From contig JANCRA010000040.1 of assembly GCA_024362935.1 (NCBI GenBank), positions 4,650,001-4,714,000 on the forward strand: 64,000 nt of DNA. Reading direction: 5' to 3'. The translations under genes were made by a program, and so were the position numbers. Position 1 is the stretch's first letter; each line of letters opens with the position of its first letter. The notes beneath the pieces were generated by a model that was not told the DNA's origin, did not search any database, and saw nothing but the letters and a program-made list of their open reading frames with translations. Positions 26,561 through 38,545 of the stretch are shown piece after piece. This stretch comes from Setophaga petechia (Eukaryota > Chordata > Aves > Passeriformes > Parulidae).

Positions 26561-27952
26561 ATGTGTATAACTACTCCCAGCCTTGACTAGTATGTGATTT
26601 ATAGTCATCCCCTTGTGGCAGTGTATTAATACCACTTGATACAGCTTTAGGTTTTGGTAAGAAGCTGAATGTTGCATTACACATTGAAAATGGAAGTGTC
26701 CAGCCTATGTTATTAATTGTCTGTAATTAAAACTTCGTAGTCTTCTCAATCTCCTTTATCATCAACTTTATTTTAAATAAGTGGCAGTGATAGTGATACT
26801 TTTAGGAAATTAACATAAGCTTAGATACTGTTTGATGTCATCTTTTTTTTTTTTTGTAAAGGTGAGAGGTATTAAGATGAACTTTGAGTATATTATTTGT
26901 TTTTAAGTATGTGATTTGGTTGTGTAGAGTTTTCTGTACAAAGCTGTAAAAATATTTGTCTTGCTGAGGTCAAGTAGTTACAGGCATTGAAATTCACATT
27001 GTTAACTTTGTGTAATATTTACATTTTTTAACTTCTAAAACAGAAATTGTGCACTTAAATACATGACCAGTATTTTATCATGGCATGTTTATATTCTTTG
27101 TAGCATTCAATTTGATACATAAGTTATACAAAAGCCTGTTGTCTGTATTTGGTCTCAAGTGTTGTATTTGAAGATGTATTGATTAGGAGCTGCTGATGCT
27201 GTCCTCAGACTGAAAGAAGAGATATTTTGATCAGATGTTAGGAATTGTTAGTTATTGGGGAAAAGATTTAAAATTAAATTATATCTTTTTGTCTACTAGA
27301 TAAATATTTTTCTAAATTAGAAATGCATTACTGTGTACATATTACCTATGAGATTTGTTGCCCCCTTTGAATGAATTTAATTTGTGTTTTCTAAAAGTCT
27401 TATACTGACATGAAAAAAGTTAATATTTGTCAGCATTCAGAATTTGAGAGCCATTCAGTATTTCAGGGAAATGAGTTGTATATACCATGTGCTAGTGTGA
27501 TCATTCTGTGTTGCCATGAAAAGTAGTCATAGCAGATTTTGGAACAAAAAAATGATTTTCAAAGATACACTATATAAACACCAAAGTTTTTCGTAGTTAA
27601 ATTGTTTTGATGTCATTCAGGTTAGTTTAATATAATTCTGTTACTGCAAATATTCCTCACTTGAATTGTTGCTGTCTTCTTCTGGCAATTGGTAAATCTG
27701 TTAACTCAGTTCTTCTCTGTGACTTACCTAGTCCTTATCCCTACAAATGAAAATACCAAGCTCAAAAGGTATTGACTGTCCTGGTTACTGCAGTTCAGCC
27801 CTGTGGACACTAAGATGATGATAAAAGCCTATATAATAATTTAGGGCTTAAAATTTCTATATTGTTAGTATGTAAAAATTAATTAGCAGCCACATTGATG
27901 TTTTTTTTAGGTATTCTGTTTATATTCACTGGTTCTACCAAAGTGGAATTAC

Positions 27953-28200
27953 AGATTGCCTTGGATTGGATGGGACCTTAAAGGTCATCCAACTCCAACT
28001 CTCTACCATGTGCAGGAACACCTTCCACTAGACCAAGATGCTCAAAGCCCCATCCAGCCTGGCCTTGAACACTTCCAGGGATGGGACATCCATAACTTCT
28101 CTGGGCAACCTGTCCCAATGAAGGATTTCCTTCTAATATCTAACCTAAACCTGCCCTCTTTCCATGTAAATAATTTTCTACCCTCTTTCATTTTAAGTAA
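27953..28200 (-). mobile_element. CR1 LINE 3' fragment, 5'-truncated
   Basis: The + strand reads TTGGATTGGATGGGACCTTA, then CACTAGACCAAGATGCTC, AAAGCCCCATCCAGCCTGGC, CTTGAACACTTCCAGGGATG and TTCTCTGGGCAACCTGTCCC. This is the reverse complement of a CR1 3' end, so the element is on the minus strand. It is a different and less decayed copy than the one at 12.7 kb. The 294-nt open frame across it (27956-28249, +) is antisense to the repeat and is not a gene. Confidence 0.93.
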
Positions 28201-28531
28201 AAGAAGAAGAGTGCTGCATGTACAGGCTGTATATCATTCACTCTCCTAAATTCAGAAAAATCAGAAAACTGATTCGAAAACTCATTCAAAACATTAATGT
28301 TGACTTGAATTTAAGAAAAATCTAGAAATGGAAATGTTCAGATATGTTTGCTAGAAATTTATTCTTCCCTAACACTGTATAATAATTATGATTCTCTTAA
28401 TGGTCTTCATTCTAAAGATTAAAAGTTTTGTTAAAAAAAGAAAAGTTAAAAAAATTGCTAGCCCAATAAATCTTCAATGTAAAGATGTGGAGTTTCTCTC
28501 AACATCTGCAATCTGGGCAAACCACAATATT

Positions 28532-28557
28532 ATGCACCAATCTCAGTATTGGTGCAT
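28532..28557. repeat. Perfect 10-bp hairpin
   Basis: ATGCACCAAT (28532-28541) and ATTGGTGCAT (28548-28557) are exact reverse complements around the loop CTCAGT. Confidence 0.85.
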
Positions 28558-29500
28558 CAATTCAATTTCACAGCTAACTCCTGGAGGGAAGGAGGATAGG
28601 TTGGAAAAGTGGATGATCATGAATCAGAAAAGAAAGCTTAAGTGGTTTCACCATCTTGTTTCAAAGGCTGCCAGGGTATATTGAAATGTTGCAGCTATGC
28701 AACCAATGACCAACCTCATAAGTTGTCAAACTGCCTTAGAAAAAGTGCTTTGAATTTTTAAATGCTTCTTTTTCAAATATATTTTAAACTTCTGTGTGGT
28801 TTTAGTAGTACTTATTTCAATGGTGCTTTTACCAACAAGTAGATTTAACTATAACTAAATGGAATTATATATACCAAAGATAAAAGTCTGAACATGCTTT
28901 TTAGTCTGGAAAAATCTGTTTCTTTATTACTGTATCTAATATAGCTCTCTGAAATGTCAAAGTAATATTCTTGTATTATGCCTGCTAATACTTGTCTAGA
29001 ATCTTAATTAAAAAAAGACTGATGAACTGTCAATAAATTGAGTTGTGGTATTCTTATTCTTTTTCTGGAGAAAGACTATTGCTTTTGTCAAACAAGAGAA
29101 ACAATCACGTAATTTGATTGACTGCCACATATTAACCCTGATGAACAGTGAGACTGTGTCACATTCAAGAACTGTTAGATCAACAAAATGTAACTTCTCT
29201 AAAGGTGTGAGTAATCTGAATAAGCATGGAAGGGTAAGATTGATTAAAATTTTAGACAACATGGATATCTGAAGTTGCTGTTTACAAAAACTGTAACAAT
29301 CTTTTTGACATTGTTTGCCTGTTCCCAATGTCCCTGATTTCAACCTAGCACAATAACTGAGCAGGAGAGGGATTATCATCTTGGCAGGAAAAGAATACTC
29401 TATTAGGACCACACAGTGAATATTTCAGATGATCTAAAGCAATCAGATTTCCACAGAAATGGTTGTGGGAGTATTGGATTGCTGATTTAAAAGAAGACCT

Positions 29501-29516
29501 GGGGTGGGGGGGAGGG
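29501..29516 (+). other. G-rich tract, possible G-quadruplex
   Basis: GGGGTGGGGGGGAGGG supplies four G3 runs with one- or two-base loops on the sense strand, so the pre-mRNA could fold as a quadruplex. It stands out sharply in AT-rich surroundings. Confidence 0.6.
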
Positions 29517-29851
29517 CTGTATGCAGATTTATAGCCTTTAAGAAAGAAACTGTGAGGTAGTTTCAGTGATAGTAATTTACAAAGAAAGGAAATTAATAAG
29601 TGAATATGTAAGGCAAAAATTCTTCTTTTTCTATAATTTTCAGATTCCAAAAGCTAGGCCCAACCTGGTAGAAATTGATGGAAGTCTTTACACAGTGGAG
29701 CATTCTGCATCTTGTAATAGTGGCTGTTGAAATGCATCTGCTGGGATTTTTCTTAGTTCCTTTGCTGCCACATTCTCCCTCCCCAAACCCAAAGCCTATT
29801 TCTTGCCTAGCTCCTAATTTTGCTGGGAGATGAATTGTCACAGTAGGGTTC

Positions 29852-30301
29852 TTGCCAGTAGAACCTTTCCGCCCAGGGATGAGCTTGCAGTGTGTTCTGT
29901 TGTTGTGGCTTAGCAGATCTATTCAGAGGCACAGACCCTGTCTAGATGAAAGCCTAGCAATGCCTACTGTCCATTCCCACTTCATGTATAACTGTGGGAG
30001 TATAACATTGTGGTTCAGCTCAGCAAAGCCACTTACTTCTCAGCCAAGTCCTCTCAGTTCTATATGCTTCCTGTATGTATATTCTTCCATGGTGTTTGAA
30101 GCAGGATTCTCTTTTTCCAAGTGTCTTATCATTTGCTTTGCAGCATCTTTGAATGAGATGGGTAGGAGTTGTGTTTCAGTCACTTTACCACTGCCAAGAG
30201 GACAATATATAGGAGTGAGGTCTCCTGGTGTGGCATGGAGGCTGCATGACCATGGTAGCATTGAGTCAAGGGAGGGGCCATTCAGCTCCACATGGGGTTA
30301 G
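29852..30301. other. Open stretch of about 450 bp, no recognised product
   Basis: A 149-codon frame on the + strand and an 83-codon frame on the minus strand (30040-30291) overlap here in relatively GC-balanced sequence. Neither translation shows a domain, signal peptide or motif that I recognise. No splice sites joining either frame to ARHGAP42 were seen. I do not call this a gene. It could be chance, an old repeat or a decayed retrocopy. Confidence 0.25.
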
Positions 30302-30347
30302 TTTGACTGTCAGTGAGATGCTAGTCAAACTGGTTAGTTTGACTAGC
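30296..30347. repeat. Direct repeat plus inverted repeat (A / A' / A)
   Basis: GGTTAGTTTGACT occurs at 30296-30308 and again at 30332-30344. Between them is an inverted copy. GCTAGTCAAACT (30320-30331) pairs exactly with AGTTTGACTAGC (30336-30347) around a 4-nt loop, giving a 12-bp hairpin. Confidence 0.85.
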
Positions 30348-32287
30348 AACAAGACTAGTAGTGATTGCTGGTATCAGAAGTAACTACTTAATAATATATA
30401 TCTGTTTCCCTTAATTGAACTGGGACATATTTAGCAATGAATCTAAAGGGCAGAGAAGAACTTAGCTTGGGATGTGAGAGAAAAAAAAAATTGCATCTGC
30501 ATTTTCATACCAGTGACTCCAGCAATCATTTGTGGTTTCTGTATGTGTTGCTAAAGGCCATGTACATGCTCTGTAAGCTATCAAAACTTCCAGCTGCTAC
30601 TTCCAGGCAAATTTTGCTTGGTAGTAGGCAAGTCATTTAAGCTTTGCACTGCTGTTAATCTGATTTAGTGATCCTTGGGATTGAAATTATCTTTTGCTAA
30701 GTGTATGCACTTTACCTTGTAAAAGGTGTTGAGTCCCAGTTAGATTGCTGGATAATGGCTGAAAATTTATTTTTTATTGGGAAACATCCACTTGGAGAGT
30801 AAGGTAGTGTTGTAATGTGGTCCAGTGGAACTGATGGAAGATGTTGAATGCAATGAAAATATTTCTCCTCATCCCCTGTGCCTTATTTTCATTTTTAAAT
30901 GTAGCACATTTTGATCATGGTATCACTGAGTATTCTAGTGTTGCCATTGCTGTCTTGGACTTCATAAGGGTGGCAAAGAGAGTCTCAGCTTCTCCTAAAA
31001 CTTTGCCCTGCTAAGAGATGTGGTGATTCTCTGGTCTTTTGAATTGTAATGTTAGGTTTGGGAAGAAAGAAAGTTATGTTTGCATTTCAATGGGTTTATT
31101 CTATATGGTTTTTATTACAGCCTTTTGGGAAGATTTTGTGCTCAACTGACAATGTAACTTATCAATTATTGTTATGGAAGGACCACAAGAACTGTATTCA
31201 TTCACATTTGGCTTAGGTACATGTTAGCTTTGCCCAGACCACTAAACCTGCCAAAGCCCAAATTATGAGTCCTGGTAAAGACTGTACTGGTGAGGAGAAA
31301 AAAGCTATTTGTGCGGAAAACCCAGAGTTTTGCCTGTAGTCAGTATAATAGAATATTGTAATGTGTTTTATTTTACTTTATTTCTGATATGTTGACAGCT
31401 TTTAGTTTCTCTGATTTTCATCAGCAAAGTCAATTTAATTGGTTATTCTTCCTTTACCTAAAAGGCACATGGGGAAATTATGCTTCCTTTCCTTGGAGAG
31501 TGGCATGATGGCTTGGCTGCCATTTGTATTCTGCTGCTTGTGTGTTTCCAGTCCCAAATGACTACAGATGCTTTGGGTGATTGCTGCTGGGAATGGGTTT
31601 CAGAGAGGAGTTCCCAGGACTGGATTTACACTAAATAAACAGAGGCCAGAGGGGAAAACTGTGTTTCATTAAGAACTCTGGTTTAGGTTAAAGGGATAAA
31701 AATAGCTGCAGGACATCTCAAATTAGTTTAAAAACTAGGAAAGTGAAGGAACCCAATCTAGAGTATTTTTTTTAAATACCCACATATCTTTTTAGAGTTC
31801 TCTGCCTCACTGTCTTCTGCTCAGTGTACCTAGGTCTATAATCCAAAAGGATAGCTGAAAATATTCAGCTGTCAAAGTTTCAGATTCCGTAAACACAGAC
31901 TTTTTTTAGTCAATGCTGTCATTATTCACGTTTGTCTTCTTTGTTCTGCCAAAATATATTCCTGAAAGTTTTTGTTTTCTATTCTGGTTTTAGGCAAGAT
32001 ACAAGAAATGGAAGTAAAGCACCAGAAAACCTTCTGCATATTGGAGAGAAAATTACTGCATCTTCCATTGAAATTCCCTTAGTTATTCATAAAAATGTTC
32101 TGTGGTAGACTAGTGTACATGTGTTTTGTATGCTTTGTGTAAAGAAAACATAATTACTTGATTTCTGCTCTTACCAGAATGTTTCGGATATGCATTTTTC
32201 TGTCTTGCACATTGGCAGAGTTACAGTGGCTCCACTTTCTGCAAATACTCTGTATTAAGAAAACATCCTTTATGTTTAATATTGCAG

Positions 32288-32359
32288 ATCCAAAATGCTA
32301 ATGATGTGCTAATAGCACCGCTGGAGAAGTTTCGAAAAGAGCAAATAGGAGCAGCAAAA
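32288..32359 (+). CDS. ARHGAP42: ARHGAP42 exon, BAR domain, about residues 105-128
   Basis: This 72-nt, phase 0-0 exon sits between the acceptor ATATTGCAG and the donor GTAAGT (32360). It encodes [20 protein letters not shown] followed by GAAK, 24 residues. The core [11 protein letters not shown] is shared by all GRAF-family proteins and lies in the second long BAR helix. The basic residues there are part of the surface that contacts acidic membrane lipid in BAR domains. The QNANDVLIA part is specific to ARHGAP42. The acceptor has a comparatively poor pyrimidine tract (TTTAATATTGCAG), so recognition may depend on exonic signals. The exon is symmetrical, so skipping it would remove 24 residues of the helix without a frameshift. 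Confidence 0.97.
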
Positions 32360-34951
32360 GTAAGTGGCTGGGGTTTCATGTTTATTTGAGTTTATCAGTG
32401 TGTTTTGAAAGCTGGACTGAAAACAAGCATTTTGTATTCAAACAGACTTGATGCCATTCTCATTAATATGTTAGTAAATTATACTTAATGCTTTGCCTCA
32501 GAGGAGGAGACAATTTAGAAATGGAGCTTAAAGACTGATAATCTGCATAGAAGATAGCTCTTGCTACTGTTGCACATTCCTACCATCTGGCATTGTATTC
32601 ATCTTCTGATGTCTGCAATTCTGTATTTACATTATGCTGTGTCTTGGGTTAACCCAGAACCACAGGGAGGGTTGAAACAGCTGCTATGAGTCCCTCAAAC
32701 AGGCATTGTATAAAGACAGAAGACGGTTTCAGCACGATCTCTACCTCTGCTTTCCCTCTCCTCTTTACATGGCTGATGCAGTGCAATGGTTCATGTTCGT
32801 TTTGCCAGAGTATTCATCTTAATATTCTTCAGGTATTTTCCCATTGTGGAAGTGCTACAGTTAGTCATTTTATCTGGTTCTTTTGTGTTAAGTATTATAT
32901 CTGTGTGAGAGAGACAATGCAGGTTTTCTGTACCAGGGTTAACTAGTCAGCTCAGGAGATCAGATATATTGGGGAAAAGTATGTTGGTATTAACTGTTAG
33001 TCTAGAATAGCTGTTTTCAGTCTGATCCTGAATTTTTGAGTGGTTGTCAGTGACTGCTTTCATTACAGTCTCTGGGCTATGCATAGATGCTGTGGTAGTC
33101 AATTAGAGGTTATGGTTCTTCCATCTGCATGAATACACTAGTTCTGAAGCATTTTGCATCTTATATTAGTGCTCATAAAAATTTTTGGGAAACATTCATT
33201 TGTAAGGTTAAATGAGTACAAAAAGAAAAGCTCTCTGATGTTGCAGGTGAGATTGTGCTTTTGCTGTACTCAAGGAAACTCAGAAGAAGAACAGAGTTAT
33301 TGGAAAGAGACACCAAAGGTTTATACTTCTTGTACTGCTGTTGTGAAACACATGGGGCTGCTTCCGCACAGGAACTAAGTAGATGTTTGTGAAGAATGTG
33401 TACTGCGAACTTGAGGTCAGATTTCTCTGAAGTGGGTGTTCTTTACCCTTTCACTTGATATGTTTTTGTGTACAACAACATTCTTCTCTTTTCCCACCCC
33501 TGTGCTGCTGTGAGATGCAGGACTGGGAGATTATTTACCATGCTGCATGAATCAGAACTTAATCATAGCACAAAATTATTTTTAGTTTTCAGTAGGTTTT
33601 AATAGCGTTATCCAGTTCTTTGTAGTAGTGTTTCATTTCCTATTCTCTTAGTTTAAGGGATATCATTCTTCAGAGCACCCTATTTGAAAGCTTAACCCAC
33701 CATTCTACTGACTGTCTTGCTGCATGACACAGACAATCTATAACTGGTTCACAGGACTCTCTACAGAACTCTCTATGACACTCAGGTTTCCTTAGAATAA
33801 ATGTATCACTCAGTAGATGTCAACACTTGCATAATGATCTAATTGAAGATGACTCCTTAGTTTTTTGTATCATCAAGAATATTAAAGCAAGGGCACTACA
33901 GGACAGGTTGAGTGAGTCCTCTCTGTTTGGTATATCACAATGGTTGGTTTCTTTTCCATATCTCTTCCATGTAAAATATGAGCATCTGCTCCTCTTAGAG
34001 TTGTTTTGACTTACCTGTGGTCATACTGCACTGTACAGAATGAGTCCAGGAGAGAGCCTGGCTCAGCTAACTCTTATTCCAGTGTCTAATGCACTTTATT
34101 ATGCAGTGCTGTGTGTTTTGGAGAGTCCAGGATACTTGGCTTGACACATGGATACCCTAAAGAGAACTCTCCCAGGTCATTGTTTTATAAAATGTCAAAC
34201 AAACATATTTTCTAGCACTGCACATGCTGTTCAACTGCCAAACTCAGAAATGAGAGATTCAGAAAGCCGTCATAACCAAGTGTGATACATTTGCCTTTGA
34301 GTTGATTTTTATCAGTGGAAGCAATTACAGTTAGCCTTTAACTAAATGGTATCAACACAAACAAGTCAGAGCTTAATTACATTCAGTATTGTTTTTCTAG
34401 TAATTACAAAATAGCAGCATATGATCTAGGAATAATGAGACCCATATGAAGTAGAGTAGAAATTTGGGCTTTGTGAAACCCATTATTGGTAAAGTGGAAA
34501 ACATGGCCAGATTGTTTACCCTACTTCTGTTCACTGGGATCAGCCCTTGAGCATTTATTTGCTCTTATAAATATAGAATGAGTTGAGCTTTCTGGTTATT
34601 TATCTGCAGTTAAGGAGGGTTTGCACAGATATTTGGCTCTTTGAACTCCTCTGGGATGATCTGTGCTGATAGTCAAACAGAAGATATAGGTATTTTCTTG
34701 TTGTTTGGATTTTAGGAGCAAGTTTCACAGAACACTGAGAATGTCACTTTTTATTTGTGGTGTTTTCTAGACACATCAGTTGAGTGGACTTTACCAGGTC
34801 CACAGCAGGTGTGAACTGGTTTTTTTTCCCTGTAGTCTAAAACAGTGTGTAGAATGGTATTTGTATCAAATCCAAACTTGCTTCTGTTTTTCTGTCATCC
34901 CTCTCCTATCCAAAACCCCAAAACATTTCTGTGTACATGTTGCTCTCTGAA

Positions 34952-36357
34952 GGGAAACTGAAGATATCCCAGCTGACTAGAAGCTGGAGAAAGCTGTCCC
35001 AGTTTTCAAGAAGTGCAAGAAGGAGGACCCTAGAAAACACAGGCTTGTTAGTCTGACTTCAGTGCCTGGTACAGTTGTGGAGAAGATTATTCTAGGATGT
35101 ATTGAAAAACACTTGAAAGACAGTGCAGTCATTGGTGACAGCCAGCATGGCTTCATGAGGGGAAACTCCTGCTTGTCAAATCTGATTTCCTTTAATGACA
35201 AGATAACCTACCTAGCTGATCAAGGGAAGCCAGCTGATGTAATCTTTCCATGCTGTCACAGGATCCTTCTGGACAAAATATCCAGCATTCAGCTGAATAA
35301 ACACATCATGCTGTGGGTGAGAATTGACTCATGGGTCAGGCACAAAGGGTTTTAATGAGTGGGGTGGCATCAGACTGGTGACCTGTCACTAGTAGGGTTC
35401 CACAGGGTTCCCTGTGCTCTTCAACATCTTCACAAATGACTTGGACTCAGGACTGGAAGGGATACTAAGCAAGTTTGCAGATGAAGCAAAATGGGGAGCA
35501 TCTGTTCACTCCCAGGGGACCCTGCAGAGGGACCTTGGCAGATTAGAGGACTGTGCTGCCCTCACCAACCAGGTGACATTCAACAGGAAAAAGTGCTGGA
35601 TTCTGCACCTGGGATGGTTCAACCCTGGATATACAGACAGACTGGGGAATGAGATGCTGCAGAGCAGTGTTGCAGAGAGGGACCTGGGGGTCCTGGTCTG
35701 TGGCAAGTTGAACATGAGCCAGCAGTGCCCTGGCAGCCAGGAGGGCCAACCCTGAGCTGGGGGGCATCAGGCACAGCATGGCCAGCTGGGCAAGGGAGGG
35801 GATTGTCCTGCTCTGCTCTGCTCTGGGGCAGCCTCACCTCCAGTGCTGGGGGCAGTTCTGGGTGCCACAATATAAGACAGGAAGCTGTTAGAGAGTCTCC
35901 AAAGAGGGGCTATGAATGTGGTGAAGGGTCTGGAAAGGAAACCATACAAGGACACACTGAGATTGCTTGCTCTGTTCAGCCTGGAGAAGAGGAAACAGGG
36001 AAAACTTCATTGTAGTCTGCAGTGTCCTCATTAGGGGAAGCAGAGGGGCAGGCACTGATCTCTTCTCTGTAGTAACCAGTGACAGGACCTGAGGGAATGG
36101 TCTGAAGCTGAATCAGGGGAGGTTTAGACTGGCTATTTATAAAAGGTTTCACTAGAGGATGGTTGGGCCCTGGAACATGCTCGCCAGGGAAGAAGTGACA
36201 GCACCAGCCTGTCTGAGATCAAGAAGCGTTTGGACAATGCTCTTGGGCACATGGTGTGACTGCTGGGGATGGTCTTGTACAGAGCCAGGAGCTGGACTTG
36301 ATGATCCTTTTGGGTCCCTTCCAACTTAGCATATTCTGTGATTTTGTGATTCTGTGG
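34952..36357 (+). mobile_element. CR1 LINE, 5'-truncated and inactivated, 1.4 kb
   Basis: This is the longest transposon in the window. The 5' part encodes reverse transcriptase pieces in two broken frames. 35062-35355 includes SQHGFMRGNSCLSNL, and 35414-35755 includes LFNIFTNDLDSGLEG and KFADEAKWG. Both are typical of the CR1 ORF2 fingers/palm region. The 3' part continues through the usual CR1 sequence to GATCCTTTTGGGTCCCTTCC, then ATTCTGTGATTTTGTGATTC and a final TGTG. That is the avian-type 8-bp terminal repeat. The catalytic FADD box reads FADE (35474-35485), and the segment carrying the first catalytic Asp is missing or scrambled. Frames are interrupted near 35355 and 35755. It is a dead copy. 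The terminal sequence resembles the CR1 subfamilies that supply the SINE tail at 25.9 kb. Confidence 0.93.
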
Positions 36358-36856
36358 ATGGTGCAAACTCCACAGGATAGCTGATAGTAATGTCACATTT
36401 CTAGAGCTGTCACTTCACAGTTAATTTGCATCATAATATCTTATGGACAAACATTTAAAGGGATTAGGTATAGAAGCACAAGATTGGTATGCCTTTAGCA
36501 TTAACAATGTTAGCAGTAACTAGAGATCCGAGCAACTGTTGGGTGTTGGACTCTGTCTTCTGATTGGACTTTATACATTTTAGTGCCCTATTAAGCTGTG
36601 TTTCCAAATCTTGTGGAAGAAAAATATTATTAGATAGTTGTGTTACCAACGTACAAAACAGGAAATTATATTAGGTACTACTGTCAGATTTTTCTGGGGG
36701 TAAAGATTATGTCAGAGAGCACTTCAAAGTGATTTCTGGGCTTTTTTTCTTTTTTTTTAATGAGACACCAGATAAAATTCAGTTGCAGATAAATACAACC
36801 AAACCCCACCCTCCCAAGGGAAAAAAGGGGAAAATGTTATTAATTATGAGAATCAC

Positions 36857-36951
36857 CATTTTATTTTAAAAATAAAATGTTTAAACATTAAAAATTTTAT
36901 TTTAATAATAAAACCTTGTAAACTTATTTGTGTAATAAATAAGTTTACAAG
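36857..36951. repeat. Cluster of AT-rich hairpins and palindromes
   Basis: Three structures lie within 95 bp. CATTTTATTT/AAATAAAATG has 10-bp arms and a 3-nt loop (36857-36879). AATGTTTAAACATT is a perfect 14-bp palindrome (36876-36889). CTTGTAAACTTATTT pairs with AAATAAGTTTACAAG with 15-bp arms and a 7-nt loop (36915-36951). All could extrude from negatively supercoiled DNA. No transposon termini are recognised. Confidence 0.85.
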
Positions 36952-38527
36952 ATTTTTTGCTACCATTATGAATATTCTATAAATGTTTTTATATAGAGAA
37001 TGCGAATATTTAATTTTTTCTTCAAAACTATAATGAGTTTAGGCAAAAATATGGTCTCAGAAATCAAAAAGAATATGGAAGATAAAATATATCCTGTTGA
37101 TGTTACAAAGCTATATTTTAAATACATAGACCGTATAAACCCAAAAGTGCAAAGTTCAAGTGTTTTTGGAATAGCACGAGAATAACATTAAAGACCACTT
37201 TTTCACATGCACTTCAAAAACCTGAAGGTACCCAACAAATTTGAGAAAGTTTCCTCATAAAACATTAGTGTTTGTAATCTAACCAGCAATATACAAATCT
37301 ACATCACTTGCTCTTCTTGATTTATACTACTTGCTCTTCTGTTTTTATTGTGCATATTTCAGTTATTCCTTTTCTGTACACACTCAGTTTAAATAAAGCT
37401 GAGTTCTCTCCAGAGACTACACAAACCCAGCTTTGCATTGGACAGCCTGTTGATTTACTCCATCTGAGTTTAAAAAAATGACCTCTCCAATTATTGTAGC
37501 AAGGCGAGCAGAAGCCGGGTGAGGTAACTGGGAAAGGATTCCAGGCACGAAGCCTTTTGCCTTATTTGGTCAATGTGGTTTGCGAGGCCCCAGCTGGTAA
37601 CTCTGGTGAGCTCATTGTGTGATGTGTTATGGACAATAAAGCCAAACCTTCCTCTTTCTTTTTATCCATTGAGTACAGTATTTGGCAATATTTGTTCCAA
37701 TGTTCATTGACCTTTAATACAACTTAAATCAGATCAAAGAGAACAGAAGCAATTTTGGTTTTAAGACTTAAAAGAAGAGTTTTGTGTCCTCCTTACAATT
37801 GCATCTGTTTGTTTCATAAAATAATTTGTTTTGGCCAGGAGGATTAGTTTTTATCATTATTTAATTTCATTCATTTATTCAAAGCAGTGAATTCCTTTCC
37901 ACTTTGGAAACAAATCCATATTCACTGCTGGGATTAATTTTCCCACATCTTTGCTCACATCTATCTTCACATGTAGGCATGCAGGAGGTAGCACGTTCTC
38001 TCTGTGTTTAATTTGGATTGTCTAGAAATTGAGGAGCGTGAAACAAACAAAACCCCCATTTTTTAAGGTCTGTCAGAAAGCTGTCAAAGCTGCATTTTAG
38101 ATAAGTATCTAAGATGGTTAGAAATACCAGAATGTCCATTTGGTGAATCAGTTTCCTGGGTATCTGATGAAACCATAGCACTTGTTGTCCTTTAACTGAG
38201 AAAAATGAGTGACCTTGCTGTAGTAGGTACGGCAGGAGGTGTTCCATTACAAGTGGTGTCTGTCACTCAAAGTTTGGTATTTGCATCCACTAGATTTGAT
38301 GTGGTTTAATGTCAGTCTGGACCATGGAGGGAGGGGGCCAGGAGAAGGAAGCACAAAGAGAGGACCGGCAAGGGGTTTTATTGATGGCCAAATGTTTTGA
38401 GTTAAAATGCAACAGTTTCTCAAAAAGGGTCAGTACCAGTTACTTGATGTCTTCCTTGATAACTTATTCTGTAGGCAAGGAAATACAGGGGATCAAACCT
38501 ATTTCTATTTCGGCCAGTCTTTTATAA

Positions 38528-38545
38528 GACTCTACATGTAGAGTC
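38528..38545. repeat. Perfect 18-bp palindrome
   Basis: GACTCTACATGTAGAGTC is its own reverse complement, with no spacer. Confidence 0.85.

Larger units (their letters stand above)
4959..32287 (+). other. ARHGAP42: Intron of about 27.3 kb, phase 0
   Basis: This is the longest complete intron in the window, bounded by GTAAGT (4959) and TATTGCAG (ends 32287). It holds most of the repeats annotated separately: the LTR-like element, CR1 fragments, the SINE, microsatellites, a CpG-rich patch and small hairpins. Between these, in particular 6900-9900, 15300-25800 and 30400-32200, I see only AT-rich sequence. The short open frames there are no longer than chance would give and resemble nothing I know. 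The longer open stretches at 10545-11241 (+) and 29852-30301 (+), and 29008-29412 (-), have no recognisable domains. No RNA gene was recognised apart from the tRNA-derived part of the SINE. Confidence 0.85.

Noticed and set aside
29008..29412. 134-codon minus-strand open frame
   Set aside because: It has no recognised family, it is overlapped by a 75-codon frame on the other strand, and the composition is that of the flanking intron.
31970..32060. Acceptor-like TTTTAG followed by purine-rich sequence before the 72-nt exon
   Set aside because: The downstream frame meets stops almost at once, and the encoded residues do not fit the BAR domain. The exon at 32288 already joins the family sequence exactly.
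32641..32760. Possible LTR fragment beginning near TGTCTTGGGTTAACCCAG
   Set aside because: There is only a 12-bp palindrome and a vague likeness to avian LTR starts. No boundaries or internal features support it.
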